Position numbers and translations under genes: made by a program. The notes beneath the pieces were generated by a model that ran no database searches, was not told the DNA's origin, and worked only from the letters and a program-made list of their open reading frames with translations. Of a DNA stretch of 64,000 nt, positions 1 to 10,386 are shown one piece after another. The DNA is from Staphylococcus capitis subsp. capitis (GTDB lineage: Bacteria > Bacillota > Bacilli > Staphylococcales > Staphylococcaceae). Each line of letters opens with the position of its first letter. Within the stretch, counting starts at the first letter, position 1. The stretch lies in assembly GCF_040739495.1 (NCBI RefSeq), contig NZ_CP145263.1, forward strand, positions 1,054,001 to 1,118,000. Direction: 5' to 3'.

Positions 1-294
1 TAGTTCAATTAAATAGGTCAAATGACCCTCGGACCATCTTTCGAATTCATCAGGATAATGATATGTCACATATCCAACGATATGCTTGTCTTGACGAATG
101 ATATAGACACGACCTTCAGGTAGTTCAGTAATCTCTAAAAGTGCTTCATACTGATCCTGAGGTAGGCGGAATGCATTTAGCTGGCCATCTAAAGTAAGCG
201 TTTTCAAAAAAGTGTACGAAATAGGTCCTTCAATGACAAAAGTAGTGTCACTTAGTTTAAGATTCTTAGTTACATAAGTTTTAACATGTCTCAC
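1..294 (-). CDS. acuA: AcuA, GNAT-family protein acetyltransferase (partial)
   Basis: The first 98 codons read leftward off the window edge. The start is a GTG at 292-294 with a GGAG ribosome site at 303-306, giving a protein beginning MRHVKTYVTKNLKLSD. The visible part (VYIIRQDKHIVGYVTYHYPD) looks like the N-terminal half of a GNAT acetyltransferase. AcuA of the Bacillus acetoin-utilisation locus acetylates a C-terminal lysine of acetyl-CoA synthetase and switches it off. The divergent neighbour here is acsA, which has that lysine, so the family assignment rests mainly on context. The C-terminal half is outside the window, and acuC would be expected beyond the left edge. Confidence 0.8.
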   Translation of the reverse strand, partial: MRHVKTYVTKNLKLSDTTFVIEGPISYTFLKTLTLDGQLNAFRLPQDQYEALLEITELPEGRVYIIRQDKHIVGYVTYHYPDEFERWSEGHLTYLIEL

Positions 295-433
295 GTTATC
301 ATCTCCTTATGCAGGTGACTTAACTTGTTATTAAACTTATTATATATAAAAAGGTTGTACATGAACAATTAAATAGTAATAGAATACAAAGATTTTTGAA
401 AAATGTGAAAATTATATGTATAATTACTTTTAA

Positions 434-447
434 AGAAAGCGATTTCA
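434..447 (+). promoter_or_regulatory. cre-like CcpA site upstream of acsA
   Basis: AGAAAGCGATTTCA matches the catabolite-responsive element consensus TGWNANCGNTNWCA at 13 of 14 positions; only the first base differs. It lies 21 bp before the acsA ATG, between any promoter and the ribosome site, where CcpA would act as a roadblock. CcpA repression of acsA is known in B. subtilis; function here is inferred. Confidence 0.6.
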
Positions 448-467
448 TAAACAAGGGGGATTTAATT

Positions 468-2183
468 ATGAAAGTTGAAGTGTATAAAAGAGAACCAGGG
501 GATTACAATTTAGAGAATTATAATGAAGCTTATCAAAATTTCGATTGGAAAGAGATAGAAAAATCATTTTCTTGGTATGAAACAGGAAAAATGAATATGG
601 CGTATGAATGTATCGATCGTCATGTTGATAACGGAAAAGGGGAAAAAATAGCATTAAATTATAAAGATGAGAAACGTAAAGAATCATACACTTATAGTGA
701 TTTAAAAAAGTTATCAAATCAAGCAGCTAATGTTCTTAAAGATAAGGCGGATGTTAAAAAAAGAGATCGTGTTTTTATCTTTATGTCTCGTACACCTGAA
801 TTATACTTTGCGTTCTTAGGTATTTTAAAAATTGGTGCGATTGTGGGTCCATTATTTGAAGCGTTCATGGAAAAGGCTGTAGCAGATCGTTTAGCTAATA
901 GTGAAGCTAAAGTAGTCATTACGAATAAAGCATTACTTCCTAGAATTCCGAAAGATAAATTACCTCATTTAGAAACAATCATTGTTGTAGATGATGACGT
1001 TGATGGTGAATACATTGATTTTAATAAAGAAATGGGACAAGCTAGCGAGGAATTTAATATTGAGTGGCTAGCGCCAGATGATGGATTAATTCTTCACTAT
1101 ACATCAGGTTCTACAGGACAACCTAAGGGTGTATTGCACGTCCAACAAGCAATGCTATTACATTATATCTCAGGAAAATACGTATTAGATTTAAAAGAAG
1201 ATGATGTTTATTGGTGCACAGCTGATCCAGGATGGGTAACTGGTACATCTTACGGAGTCTTTGCTCCTTGGTTAAATGGTGTTACGAATTGCATAGCAGG
1301 TGGGCGATTCTCACCTGAATCTTGGTATAGCATGTTAGAAGAATTTAAAGTTACGATATGGTATACCGCACCAACAGCACTTCGTATGTTAATGAGTGCT
1401 GGAGACGATATCGTTGAAAAATACGATTTATCATCTGTACGGTCAATTTTATCTGTAGGAGAACCACTAAATCCAGAAGTAATAAAATGGGCGAAAGATG
1501 TCTATGATAAACGTGTTTTAGATACATGGTGGATGACTGAAACAGGTGGACATATGATTGTAAATTACCCAACTATGGATATTAAACTAGGTTCTATGGG
1601 TAAACCACTACCTGGTATTGAGGCAGCAATCATAGATGATGAAGGTAATGAACTCCCACCTAATCGTATGGGTAATTTAGCAATTAAGAAGGGTTGGCCT
1701 TCTATGATGCATTCTATTTGGAAAAATCCTGAAAAGTTTAACTCATACTTTATCGGAGATTGGTATGTTTCTGGTGACTCAGCTTATAAAGATGAGGATG
1801 GATACTACTGGTTCCAAGGACGAGTTGATGACGTTATTATGACAGCCGGAGAACGTGTTGGACCATTTGAGGTTGAGTCAAAATTAGTAGAACATGAAGC
1901 CGTAGCGGAAGCAGGTGTTATTGGTAAACCTGATCCAGTTCGTGGAGAAATTATTAAAACCTTCGTTGCATTAAGACAAGGATATGAACCATCAGATGAG
2001 TTAAAAGAAGATATCCGTAAATATGTTAAAGAAGGGTTATCAGCACATGCTGCGCCTAGAGAAATTGAATTTAAAGACAAGTTGCCAAAAACACGTTCAG
2101 GTAAAATTATGAGACGTGTGCTTAAAGCTTGGGAATTAGATTTAGATGCAGGTGATTTGAGTACAATGGAGGATTACAATTAA
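468..2183 (+). CDS. acsA: Acetyl-CoA synthetase AcsA
   Basis: Cytosolic acetate:CoA ligase (AMP-forming), which scavenges acetate as acetyl-CoA when glucose is gone. The protein is 571 aa, the length expected for Gram-positive AcsA. The adenylation P-loop motif YTSGSTGQPKG sits at about 211-221, and the C-terminal signature KTRSGKIMRR places the catalytic, acetylatable lysine at about K546. I chose the ATG at 468 because an AAGGGGG ribosome site lies just upstream; an in-frame TTG at 396 would extend it but has no ribosome site. The gene is divergent from acuA, whose product is the expected regulator of K546, and a cre-like site precedes it. A strong terminator follows at 2189. Confidence 0.95.
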   Translation: MKVEVYKREPGDYNLENYNEAYQNFDWKEIEKSFSWYETGKMNMAYECIDRHVDNGKGEKIALNYKDEKRKESYTYSDLKKLSNQAANVLKDKADVKKRDRVFIFMSRTPELYFAFLGILKIGAIVGPLFEAFMEKAVADRLANSEAKVVITNKALLPRIPKDKLPHLETIIVVDDDVDGEYIDFNKEMGQASEEFNIEWLAPDDGLILHYTSGSTGQPKGVLHVQQAMLLHYISGKYVLDLKEDDVYWCTADPGWVTGTSYGVFAPWLNGVTNCIAGGRFSPESWYSMLEEFKVTIWYTAPTALRMLMSAGDDIVEKYDLSSVRSILSVGEPLNPEVIKWAKDVYDKRVLDTWWMTETGGHMIVNYPTMDIKLGSMGKPLPGIEAAIIDDEGNELPPNRMGNLAIKKGWPSMMHSIWKNPEKFNSYFIGDWYVSGDSAYKDEDGYYWFQGRVDDVIMTAGERVGPFEVESKLVEHEAVAEAGVIGKPDPVRGEIIKTFVALRQGYEPSDELKEDIRKYVKEGLSAHAAPREIEFKDKLPKTRSGKIMRRVLKAWELDLDAGDLSTMEDYN

Positions 2184-2188
2184 TAATT

Positions 2189-2221
2189 GAGAGCTAAAGT
2201 ATCAGCTTTAGCTCTCATTTT
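2189..2221 (+). terminator. Rho-independent terminator of acsA
   Basis: An 11-bp perfect stem (2189-2199 with 2206-2216), a 6-nt loop and then ATTTT. It begins 5 bp after the acsA stop codon. Confidence 0.85.
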
Positions 2222-2380
2222 CAAATAAGTTAAAGTCATTCTTAAGAACGAACATTGATTTGAATAATTCTTGAAATATTCGACAATTGAAATTAAGTCG
2301 GTTATCATAAACCATATAAGACGTATCAAGAATAATTAAATATTAATTAATACTACATAATGATCAAGGGGTTGAATTGT

Positions 2381-4048
2381 TTGGCACATTTATCAGATTT
2401 AGAGATTGCAAATCAATCACAATTAAAACCTATTGGAGAAATTGCTGATAAAGCAGGTATATCTGCAGATGCACTTGAACAATATGGACACTATAAAGCT
2501 AAAATAGATATTAATCAGATTAAACCTAGAGAGAAAAAAGGTAAAGTTGTATTAGTGACTGCTATGAGTCCTACGCCAGCTGGAGAAGGAAAATCCACAG
2601 TTACAGTAGGTTTAGCAGATGCATTTAATGAGTTAAAACAAAACGTGATGGTCGCATTACGTGAACCAGCGCTTGGACCAACTTTTGGTATTAAAGGTGG
2701 TGCCACAGGTGGTGGATATGCACAAGTATTACCAATGGAAGATATTAACCTACATTTCAATGGTGATTTTCATGCAATAACAACTGCAAATAATGCATTA
2801 TCTGCATTTATTGATAACCATCTACATCAAGGTAATGAATTAGGCATTGATCAACGTCGTATCGAGTGGAAACGTGTATTAGATATGAATGATCGTGCAC
2901 TTCGTTATGTAAATGTTGGATTGGGTGGGCCAACAAATGGTGTTCCAAGAGAAGATGGTTTTAATATTACAGTAGCATCAGAGATAATGGCGATTTTATG
3001 CTTAAGTCGTAGTATTAAGGATTTAAAAGAAAAAATTAGTCGTATTACTATCGGTTATACTAGAGATCGTAAACCCGTAACAGTTCAAGATTTAAAAGTA
3101 GAAGGGGCACTTGCGTTAATACTTAAAGATGCAATTAAACCCAATTTAGTTCAAACGATAGAAGGTACACCAGCACTTGTGCACGGTGGACCATTTGCTA
3201 ATATCGCACATGGTTGTAACTCTATATTAGCTACTGAAACAGCTAGGAATTTAGCAGATATCGTTGTTACGGAAGCTGGCTTCGGTTCAGATTTAGGTGC
3301 TGAAAAGTTTATCAATATTAAATCACGCGAGGCAGGCTTTGAACCATCAGCGGTAGTGGTAGTTGCAACGATTCGAGCACTAAAAATGCATGGTGGTGTT
3401 GCTAAAGATCAACTTAAAGAGGAAAACCTAGAAGCGGTTAAAGCGGGTATTGTAAACCTTGAACGTCACGTTAACAATGTGAAGAAATATGGCCTTGAAC
3501 CTGTTATCGCTTTAAATGCATTTATACATGATACGGGAGCAGAAACTGAGTTTGTTAAACAATGGGCTCAAGAACAAGGTGTACGCATTGCGTTAACTGA
3601 AGTATGGGAAAAAGGCGGTAAAGGTGGAGTTGATTTAGCTCATCACGTACTTGAAGTCATTGATCAGCCTCAAACATTTAAACACTTATATGAATTAGAA
3701 CAACCACTTGAAAGTAAAATTGAAACAATCGTTAAAGAAATTTATGGTGGTTCAAAAGTTACGTTTAGTTGTAAGGCTCAAAAGCAATTAAAGCAATTTA
3801 AAGAAAATGGATGGGACAATTATCCAGTGTGCATGGCTAAAACACAATATTCATTCAGTGATGATCAAACAGCATTAGGTGCTCCAACAGATTTTGAAAT
3901 TACTATCAGAGAACTAGAAGCAAAAACAGGTGCAGGATTTATTGTAGCGTTAACTGGTGCAATTATGACAATGCCAGGTTTACCTAAGAAACCAGCTGCA
4001 CTTAATATGGATGTTACTGATGATGGACAAGCGATTGGACTATTCTAA
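2381..4048 (+). CDS. fhs: Formate--tetrahydrofolate ligase
   Basis: ATP-dependent synthesis of 10-formyl-THF from formate and THF, feeding purine synthesis and initiator-tRNA formylation. The P-loop-like segment [14 protein letters not shown] and the [18 protein letters not shown] segment are family hallmarks. The start is probably TTG at 2381 ([12 protein letters not shown]), 10 bp after AAGGGG, which gives 555 aa, the usual Fhs length. The in-frame ATG at 2360 precedes the ribosome site and is unlikely. It is a single-gene unit between the acsA terminator and a bidirectional terminator shared with the convergent gene. Confidence 0.95.
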   Translation: MAHLSDLEIANQSQLKPIGEIADKAGISADALEQYGHYKAKIDINQIKPREKKGKVVLVTAMSPTPAGEGKSTVTVGLADAFNELKQNVMVALREPALGPTFGIKGGATGGGYAQVLPMEDINLHFNGDFHAITTANNALSAFIDNHLHQGNELGIDQRRIEWKRVLDMNDRALRYVNVGLGGPTNGVPREDGFNITVASEIMAILCLSRSIKDLKEKISRITIGYTRDRKPVTVQDLKVEGALALILKDAIKPNLVQTIEGTPALVHGGPFANIAHGCNSILATETARNLADIVVTEAGFGSDLGAEKFINIKSREAGFEPSAVVVVATIRALKMHGGVAKDQLKEENLEAVKAGIVNLERHVNNVKKYGLEPVIALNAFIHDTGAETEFVKQWAQEQGVRIALTEVWEKGGKGGVDLAHHVLEVIDQPQTFKHLYELEQPLESKIETIVKEIYGGSKVTFSCKAQKQLKQFKENGWDNYPVCMAKTQYSFSDDQTALGAPTDFEITIRELEAKTGAGFIVALTGAIMTMPGLPKKPAALNMDVTDDGQAIGLF

Positions 4049-4077
4049 TTTTTAAACAATACATTTCTAAAGATAAT

Positions 4078-4115
4078 AAGCACTAGTGATTTTACAAGTC
4101 ACTAGTGCTTTTTTA
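4078..4115. terminator. Bidirectional terminator between fhs and sgtA
   Basis: A 12-bp perfect stem (4078-4089 with 4099-4110) and 9-nt loop, followed by a T-run on the plus strand. It separates the convergent fhs and glycosyltransferase genes. Confidence 0.85.
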
Positions 4116-4125
4116 CTTATTATGA

Positions 4126-5040
4126 CTACGCACCTTGTTGAGGAGGGTGAGTGAGTAAGTGTGATTTAATACGATACTTTTTCGCTTTAATGTATTGGTT
4201 TTTTGAAATTTTGCCCTCCACAAGCATACGCTTTAAAACATAACGCTGACGGTGAATACTATAATGTAATATCCGATTACTTTTTAAATTACCTTGGTTA
4301 TCATACGGAGTATAACCATAAGGACTTTGTAAGAGTCCTACTAAATAAGCGGACTGAGCGATGTTTAAATCTTTGGCAGCTACACCAAATAAGCTATATG
4401 AAGCTGATGCTATACCAGTAATATTGGCCCCATTATAATCATGACCAAACGGAACAATATTCAGATAAGTATAAATGATTTCATTTTTAGATAGAAGTTT
4501 CTCAAGTCTCATAGCCAAAATAATTTCATTTGCTTTTCTACTATATGTCTTTTTATCTGTTAAAACTTGGTTTTTAATTAGTTGTTGTGTAATCGTACTA
4601 CCACCTGATGTTTCATTTGCATCAATAATATCTTGAAACATTGCTCTCATTAATGCTTTAGGTAAGATACCATTATGTTTATAGAAGAGAGTATCTTCGG
4701 ATGAGGTAAGTGCTTTTATTACAATCGGATTTACAGATTTAGGTCCCACAATCAGAGTATTAAGAGAATGATCATATTCTTCTAAAATATGTTTGTTACT
4801 ATGATTTATTAGTTCATCGCCTGGAAGGTGTAACACTTTCTGCTTTAACTCTTTATCACTAATAGAGGACGCTTCCTTAGTTAAATGATGGAAGTATATC
4901 ACTAATGCTAAAATCAATGCGATTCCAATTATGGAAAATACAACAAAAATGCCTACACAAATATTTTTGATTTTCTTATAAATACGTTCGAATTGCACAT
5001 ATCTATCCGTTGATTGTGAAATATTCTTATTGTTGTGCAT
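4126..5040 (-). CDS. sgtA: Monofunctional peptidoglycan glycosyltransferase
   Basis: Family GT51 enzyme that polymerises lipid II into glycan strands at the outer face of the membrane. It is 304 aa with a cytoplasmic N-terminus and one membrane anchor (about 28-50). The GT51 motifs are present: the catalytic glutamate in SSEDTLFYKHNG (about E115) and GGSTITQQ (about 146-153). There is no transpeptidase domain, so it is the stand-alone type rather than a class A PBP. S. aureus has two such enzymes, SgtA and Mgt/SgtB; position next to tyrS favours SgtA, a choice made from remembered synteny. Its start has an AGGAGG ribosome site. Confidence 0.85.
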   Translation of the reverse strand: MHNNKNISQSTDRYVQFERIYKKIKNICVGIFVVFSIIGIALILALVIYFHHLTKEASSISDKELKQKVLHLPGDELINHSNKHILEEYDHSLNTLIVGPKSVNPIVIKALTSSEDTLFYKHNGILPKALMRAMFQDIIDANETSGGSTITQQLIKNQVLTDKKTYSRKANEIILAMRLEKLLSKNEIIYTYLNIVPFGHDYNGANITGIASASYSLFGVAAKDLNIAQSAYLVGLLQSPYGYTPYDNQGNLKSNRILHYSIHRQRYVLKRMLVEGKISKNQYIKAKKYRIKSHLLTHPPQQGA

Positions 5041-5084
5041 CGTATACCTCCTAAATTTAGGTATAGTATACCATATTCATGAAG

Positions 5085-5113
5085 TTGACTTTTAAAATAA
5101 TGTTATCTATAAT
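5085..5113 (+). promoter_or_regulatory. tyrS promoter
   Basis: TTGACT (5085-5090), a 17-bp spacer and a perfect TATAAT (5108-5113) form a strong sigma-A promoter just upstream of the T-box leader. Confidence 0.75.
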
Positions 5114-5134
5114 TAAATTCAATTCAATATGTTT

Positions 5135-5356
5135 TGGATACGAGGAGAAGTAGCATTTAAGGAAGATTACAGAGAGTTAGTGGTCGCTGCGAACTAGCAT
5201 TTGCTTATATGTGAATACACCTCTATAAAGTTATTCAACGTTTCATTAATGAACGTCTCATTAATAAAGTTTTTCAAGAGTACATAAACTCTTGTTAAAG
5301 TATGGTGGTACCGTGCATAAGCGCCCTTACATGTTAAGATGTAAGGGCTTTTTTTA
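5135..5356 (+). ncRNA. T-box riboswitch (Tyr) controlling tyrS
   Basis: The leader has the T-box layout. A Stem I region contains AGAGAGTTAGTGG, and the likely specifier TAC (Tyr) is at 5216-5218 within GTGAATACACC. The T-box sequence TGGTGGTACCGTGC starts at 5303. The terminator hairpin pairs 5323-5330 with 5341-5348 and is followed by seven T. Uncharged tRNA-Tyr should bind the specifier and T-box and favour the antiterminator. The remaining sequence to 5495 is AT-rich with no other feature I can see. Confidence 0.9.
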
Positions 5357-5480
5357 TTTGATTTGTATTAAAAATTTATTTTTGAAAAATAAATTAAATG
5401 CAATATCAAATACTTTTTATTAAATTACACACTCACGAGTAACCATTTTCAAAACAAAATAATAACTATAAAAATATTAA

Positions 5481-6758
<1,278 letters not shown>

Positions 6759-6776
6759 GTGATGTGTTAAAAAATG

Positions 6777-6812
6777 ACCTCCTAATCATCTCATTGGTTG
6801 GGAGGTTTATTT
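6777..6812 (+). terminator. tyrS terminator
   Basis: A 12-bp stem (6777-6788 with 6795-6806, including G-U pairs) followed by TTATTTT. It ends the tyrS transcript before the MarR gene. Confidence 0.75.
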
Positions 6813-6834
6813 TCAATAATAGGAGGTGCGTAGT

Positions 6835-7299
6835 GTGAATAAAGAACAATTGATGATGAAAAATTTTCGGGATATCTTTAATAAAATTGCTTGGCTAAAC
6901 AAAGGAAAAATGGAAGAAGCGCTTAAAGGAAATAAACCAATTGAAGTGCATTGTATTGAAGCAATTGAAGAGCTTAACAAACCTAATGTAAGGCGATTAA
7001 CAGAAGCATTATTTATGACACGAGGCGCGATAAGTAAACTTACTAAACGTCTTGAGCAAAGAGGCTTAATAGAGAGTTATAAAAATCCTAATAATAAAAA
7101 GGAAGTTTATTTTCGGTTGACCGAAGCGGGTCAGCAAATTTACCAAACCCATGAAGAACTTCATAAAGAATTTCAACGTAGGGATCAAGAGGTGTTTGAT
7201 AATATCACCGAAGACGAATTTAAATCAATGATGCGTTTTGCTGAAAAATATAATGCGCACCTTGATCATGAAATAAAAAAGCAAGGATTATTACATTGA
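6835..7299 (+). CDS. MarR-family transcriptional regulator
   Basis: A 154-aa winged-helix regulator. The recognition region TEALFMTRGAISKLTKRLEQ, followed by the wing RGLIESYKNPNNKKEVYFRLT, is typical of MarR. Start is GTG at 6835 with AGGAGG at 6821-6826; an earlier in-frame GTG (6826) lies inside the ribosome site. It sits directly upstream of an MFS exporter, the classic MarR-target arrangement. A pair of near-identical inverted repeats around the exporter promoter are the natural binding sites. The effector is unknown. I recall S. aureus having tyrS next to htrA without this pair, so it may be an insertion relative to that species. Confidence 0.85.
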   Translation: MNKEQLMMKNFRDIFNKIAWLNKGKMEEALKGNKPIEVHCIEAIEELNKPNVRRLTEALFMTRGAISKLTKRLEQRGLIESYKNPNNKKEVYFRLTEAGQQIYQTHEELHKEFQRRDQEVFDNITEDEFKSMMRFAEKYNAHLDHEIKKQGLLH

Positions 7300-7305
7300 A
7301 TATGG

Positions 7306-7355
7306 GGATATTGTAATTTCTTAAATACATTGAAATTGCAGTATCCTAAATTTTT
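7306..7355 (+). terminator. Hairpin between MarR gene and MFS gene
   Basis: A 15-bp stem (7306-7320 with 7332-7346, two G-U pairs) begins 6 bp after the MarR stop and is followed by TAAATTTTT. It probably ends the regulator transcript, leaving the exporter to its own promoter. Confidence 0.65.
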
Positions 7356-7364
7356 ACCGAATTA

Positions 7365-7414
7365 TTGTTGAAAAAGAAACAAAACGAGCGTATATTTTGT
7401 TGACGAAGAAACAA
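7365..7414 (+). promoter_or_regulatory. MFS promoter bracketed by two probable MarR operators
   Basis: The promoter is TTGAAA (7368-7373), a 17-bp spacer and TATATT (7391-7396). TTGTTGAAAAAGAAACAA (7365-7382) covers the -35 box. TTGTTGACGAAGAAACAA (7397-7414) starts right after the -10 box. The two copies agree at 16 of 18 bases, each has TTGTT and AACAA arms, and they are 32 bp apart, about three helical turns. Repressor binding by the adjacent MarR protein is inferred. Confidence 0.7.
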
Positions 7415-7435
7415 TTTGAACGAAGGAGAATACAA

Positions 7436-8855
7436 ATGGCAACATCTCATTCTCAATCCAATGGTGTCACTAAAGAGGTAATGACTGCAGCTTGGGCAAT
7501 TGCTTTAGGCGCCATCGCTCCAATGTTAGATTCAACAATGATAAATATAGCTATTAAACAACTTAATCATACATTTAATAGTTCTCTAGATATTGTTCAG
7601 TGGGGAATTACAGGTTACGTATTAGCGCTCGCCATTGCTGTACCATTGTCCGGTTGGTTTATGAATCAGTTTAATGGAAAGAAGGTTTTTTATTTTAGCA
7701 ATGGCCGCTTTTGGCTTAACTTCTATATTAGCTGGAGTGAGTTGGAATATTATCGTATTTAATATCTTTAGAATTTTACAAGGATTTAGTGCGGGAGTTA
7801 TCACAACTTTAATGTTTACATTACTTGTGAAAACAGCAGGGCAAGATCATATTGGTAAGGTTATGGCAGTGGTTAGTACGCCCATGATCTTCGGTCCTAT
7901 ATTGGGCCCTGTTCTTGGAGGATTTATTATCCATTTTGCGAGCTGGCGTTGGATATTTTTTATTAATATCTTTATCGTTATCATTGCAATACCATTGATG
8001 AATAAATATGTACCTCAATTTGAACCATTTAATAAAGACAGTAAATTAGATGTAATTGGAATATTATTATTATCATTTATGAGTATCAGCATAATCTGTG
8101 GTGTGACGAAAGCTTCTGATGATGGTACATTCTTTACTTTGAAACCAATGATATACATTATCATGGGAATACTTTTAACGATTACTTATTGTATTTATAA
8201 TCGTCTAAGACATTATCATACAGTTCTACCAATCAATTTATTTACACAAAAGAACTATGCTGCGTCATCTATTGGATTGTTTCTTGCCAATATAGGAATT
8301 ATGGGACCAATGTTAATTATTCCATTATTCTTCCAGAACTTTAAACATTATACTGCTATTGAAGCTTCTTTAGCTTTAATACCTCAAGGTCTAGGTATGT
8401 TAATTATAAGACCTTATATTGGAAAAATGATTGACCAAATCGGTGCGAAATATGTAGTCATAGTGAGCATTATTATAGCCATGTTTGGTACAGTGCCATT
8501 GATGTTCGTTTCAAATCACACGCATATTGTATGGTTGTCTTTGATACTTTTTATAAGAGGTTGTAGCGTAGGCGGGATAAATCTTGGTCTTACAAGCGAT
8601 GCTTATCAAGGCATTGACGATAAACAAATTGCCGAAGCGGGTGTAGGGATTAATATGATTGAAAATATTGGTTCTAGTCTAGGTACAGCCATTATCGCAA
8701 CTGTAATAGCATCCATGTTAACATTCGATCATCCATCAATTTTTCAAAGTTTAAGAGCTTATCATGCAGGTTTCTTAGTCTCAACTATAGCATTGTTACT
8801 TATCGTTTTACCTGCGTTATTTCTTACGCATAAATCCAATGAAATTGAATTATAA
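7436..8855 (+). pseudogene. DHA2-type MFS drug exporter, frameshifted
   Basis: Membrane drug:H+ antiporter of the EmrB/QacA (14-TM) type, expected to export toxic compounds from the cytoplasm. The start is ATG at 7436 with GAAGGAGAA upstream. The reading frame runs to about 7690 and then breaks in a run of six T (7686-7691). The +1 frame continues without a gap (FILAMAAFGLTSILAG ... LTHKSNEIEL) to 8855. Removing one T restores a continuous 472-aa protein of normal family length, with motif C-like GPILGPVLGG retained. The break could be a real mutation, slipped-strand phase variation or a sequencing error. An internal ATG at 7674 could start a truncated product, but it would lack the first helices. 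Confidence 0.85.
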
Positions 8856-8863
8856 ATACAGAA

Positions 8864-8904
8864 AAGCCAAGTGACACTATTGTTAATGTCTCTTGGCTTA
8901 TTTG
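8864..8904. terminator. Bidirectional terminator between MFS gene and htrA
   Basis: A stem of 13 bp with one mismatch (8864-8876 with 8887-8899) lies between the convergent genes, with AAAA before it and TTT after it. Confidence 0.7.
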
Positions 8905-8922
8905 ATTATTAAGGTCAAACAA

Positions 8923-10170
8923 TTATTGCGCAAATTGACTTTGAGATTGTGATGATGAAGTTCGTGTCTGTTCTTTCAATTTCACTTCAATATCTTTAGT
9001 CTTGCCATCTCTAATGACTGTTAAGGTAATCGTTTCACCAGGTTTTTTATGTTCGTAAAGATATGATCTTAAATCAGTATCTTCCTTGACTTTCTTACCA
9101 TCTACTTGAGTAATAATGTCTCCTTTTTTAACATTATTACTATTATCCGCTTTAGCAACATAAACCCCAGAATCCTTTGTTGTATGCAACTCTTTACGAT
9201 AAGATTCAGGTATTTCACTAAGGTTGATTAATCCTATTCCTATAGAAGGGCGTTCAATTTTACCATGTTTAACGAGTTGTTCAATCGTGACTTTAACCTC
9301 ATTACTTGGTATAGCAAACCCTATACCTTCTACTTGCTCGGAAGCAATTTTCATAGAATTAATACCCACTAAATTACCGTTGATATCAACTAACGCACCA
9401 CCAGAGTTACCAGGGTTAATAGCCGCATCAGTTTGTAAAACATTAACTTTAGTATTACCTGCAGATGTATTGGCATCAATAGTTCGTTCACTCGCTGAAA
9501 TAATTCCCGAAGTAACTGAATTGGCGAACTCTAAACCAAGTGGGTTACCCATTGCGAAGACGCTATCTCCAGTCTGTACTTTAGATGAGTTAGCGAATTT
9601 GATAGACTTAATACCTTTAGTGTCCTCAATCTTAAGAACTGCAATATCAGTAAGAGCGTCTTTACCAATTAACTTCGCTTTTACCTGCTTGGAATTATGT
9701 AACTGTACTTTAATTTCGGATGCACCATCGACGACATGATTATTCGTAACGATGTAAGCTGAACCATTGCTGATTTGATAGATAACACCAGAACCAATAC
9801 CTGCTTCTTCAGGTTTTGATGATTTGCCTTTTAGTAAATCATCTAAGCTTGAAGATTTTTGCATATTAATAACTCCAACTATGGCCGGTGACACATCCTT
9901 AATCATATCGTGAACCGACTTGTATTTATCACTTTTACCATCAAGTTGGTTACCGCCCTTACTATTTGATACCTCTTGAACAGATGCACCATCATGATTG
10001 AGAACAGTATGATTAAGAACCTTTCCTATACCTAATACAAGTAGTGCACCAATAATTCCCGCAATAAGCGCAACTATAATTGTCTTAAACCAAGGAAATT
10101 TGGGCTTTTTATTGTATGAAGGACGTTGGTAATTGTCGTGTGACTGATGTTGTTGTGTTTGATCTGACAT
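8923..10170 (-). CDS. htrA: HtrA-like serine protease
   Basis: Membrane-anchored extracytoplasmic protease/chaperone for misfolded exported proteins. It is 415 aa: a Gln/His-rich cytoplasmic N-terminus, one membrane segment (about 29-50), a linker, a trypsin-like domain and a C-terminal PDZ domain (about 305-395). The catalytic triad is visible as H145 (TNNHVVDGA), D175 (DALTDIAVL) and S256 (GNSGGAL). A GGAGG ribosome site precedes the ATG at 10170. S. aureus encodes two HtrA proteins; the position beside tyrS corresponds to HtrA1 as I recall it. A short Ser/Gln-rich tail follows the PDZ domain. Confidence 0.93.
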   Translation of the reverse strand: MSDQTQQHQSHDNYQRPSYNKKPKFPWFKTIIVALIAGIIGALLVLGIGKVLNHTVLNHDGASVQEVSNSKGGNQLDGKSDKYKSVHDMIKDVSPAIVGVINMQKSSSLDDLLKGKSSKPEEAGIGSGVIYQISNGSAYIVTNNHVVDGASEIKVQLHNSKQVKAKLIGKDALTDIAVLKIEDTKGIKSIKFANSSKVQTGDSVFAMGNPLGLEFANSVTSGIISASERTIDANTSAGNTKVNVLQTDAAINPGNSGGALVDINGNLVGINSMKIASEQVEGIGFAIPSNEVKVTIEQLVKHGKIERPSIGIGLINLSEIPESYRKELHTTKDSGVYVAKADNSNNVKKGDIITQVDGKKVKEDTDLRSYLYEHKKPGETITLTVIRDGKTKDIEVKLKEQTRTSSSQSQSQFAQ

Positions 10171-10386
10171 ATGTAACCTCCAAATAATATTCTCTTCTAT
10201 CTAATTATGTAATTTTTTTAAGAGTTTGGCTAGTAAACGGCTATCAGACTTTAGACGTATTTTGAAAGGTAGTTCAATTTTAAAAATGATAACTTTAATC
10301 ACGTAAGAGGGACGTCTATTGTTCTCGATTAAGGGAAATGATAAAATTTATATGTTAAAAAACAAAATCAAGAAGCGGGTGACATA

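Noticed and set aside
396..467. N-terminal extension of acsA from a TTG at 396
   Set aside because: It has no ribosome site, runs through the cre-like element and adds residues absent from the family.
4203..4421. A short plus-strand open frame inside the glycosyltransferase gene
   Set aside because: It is a mirror frame of a gene with intact GT51 motifs, with no support of its own.
9224..9739. A 171-codon open frame antisense to htrA
   Set aside because: It lies wholly inside htrA on the other strand, has no recognisable domain and no convincing ribosome site; it mirrors the codon pattern of htrA.
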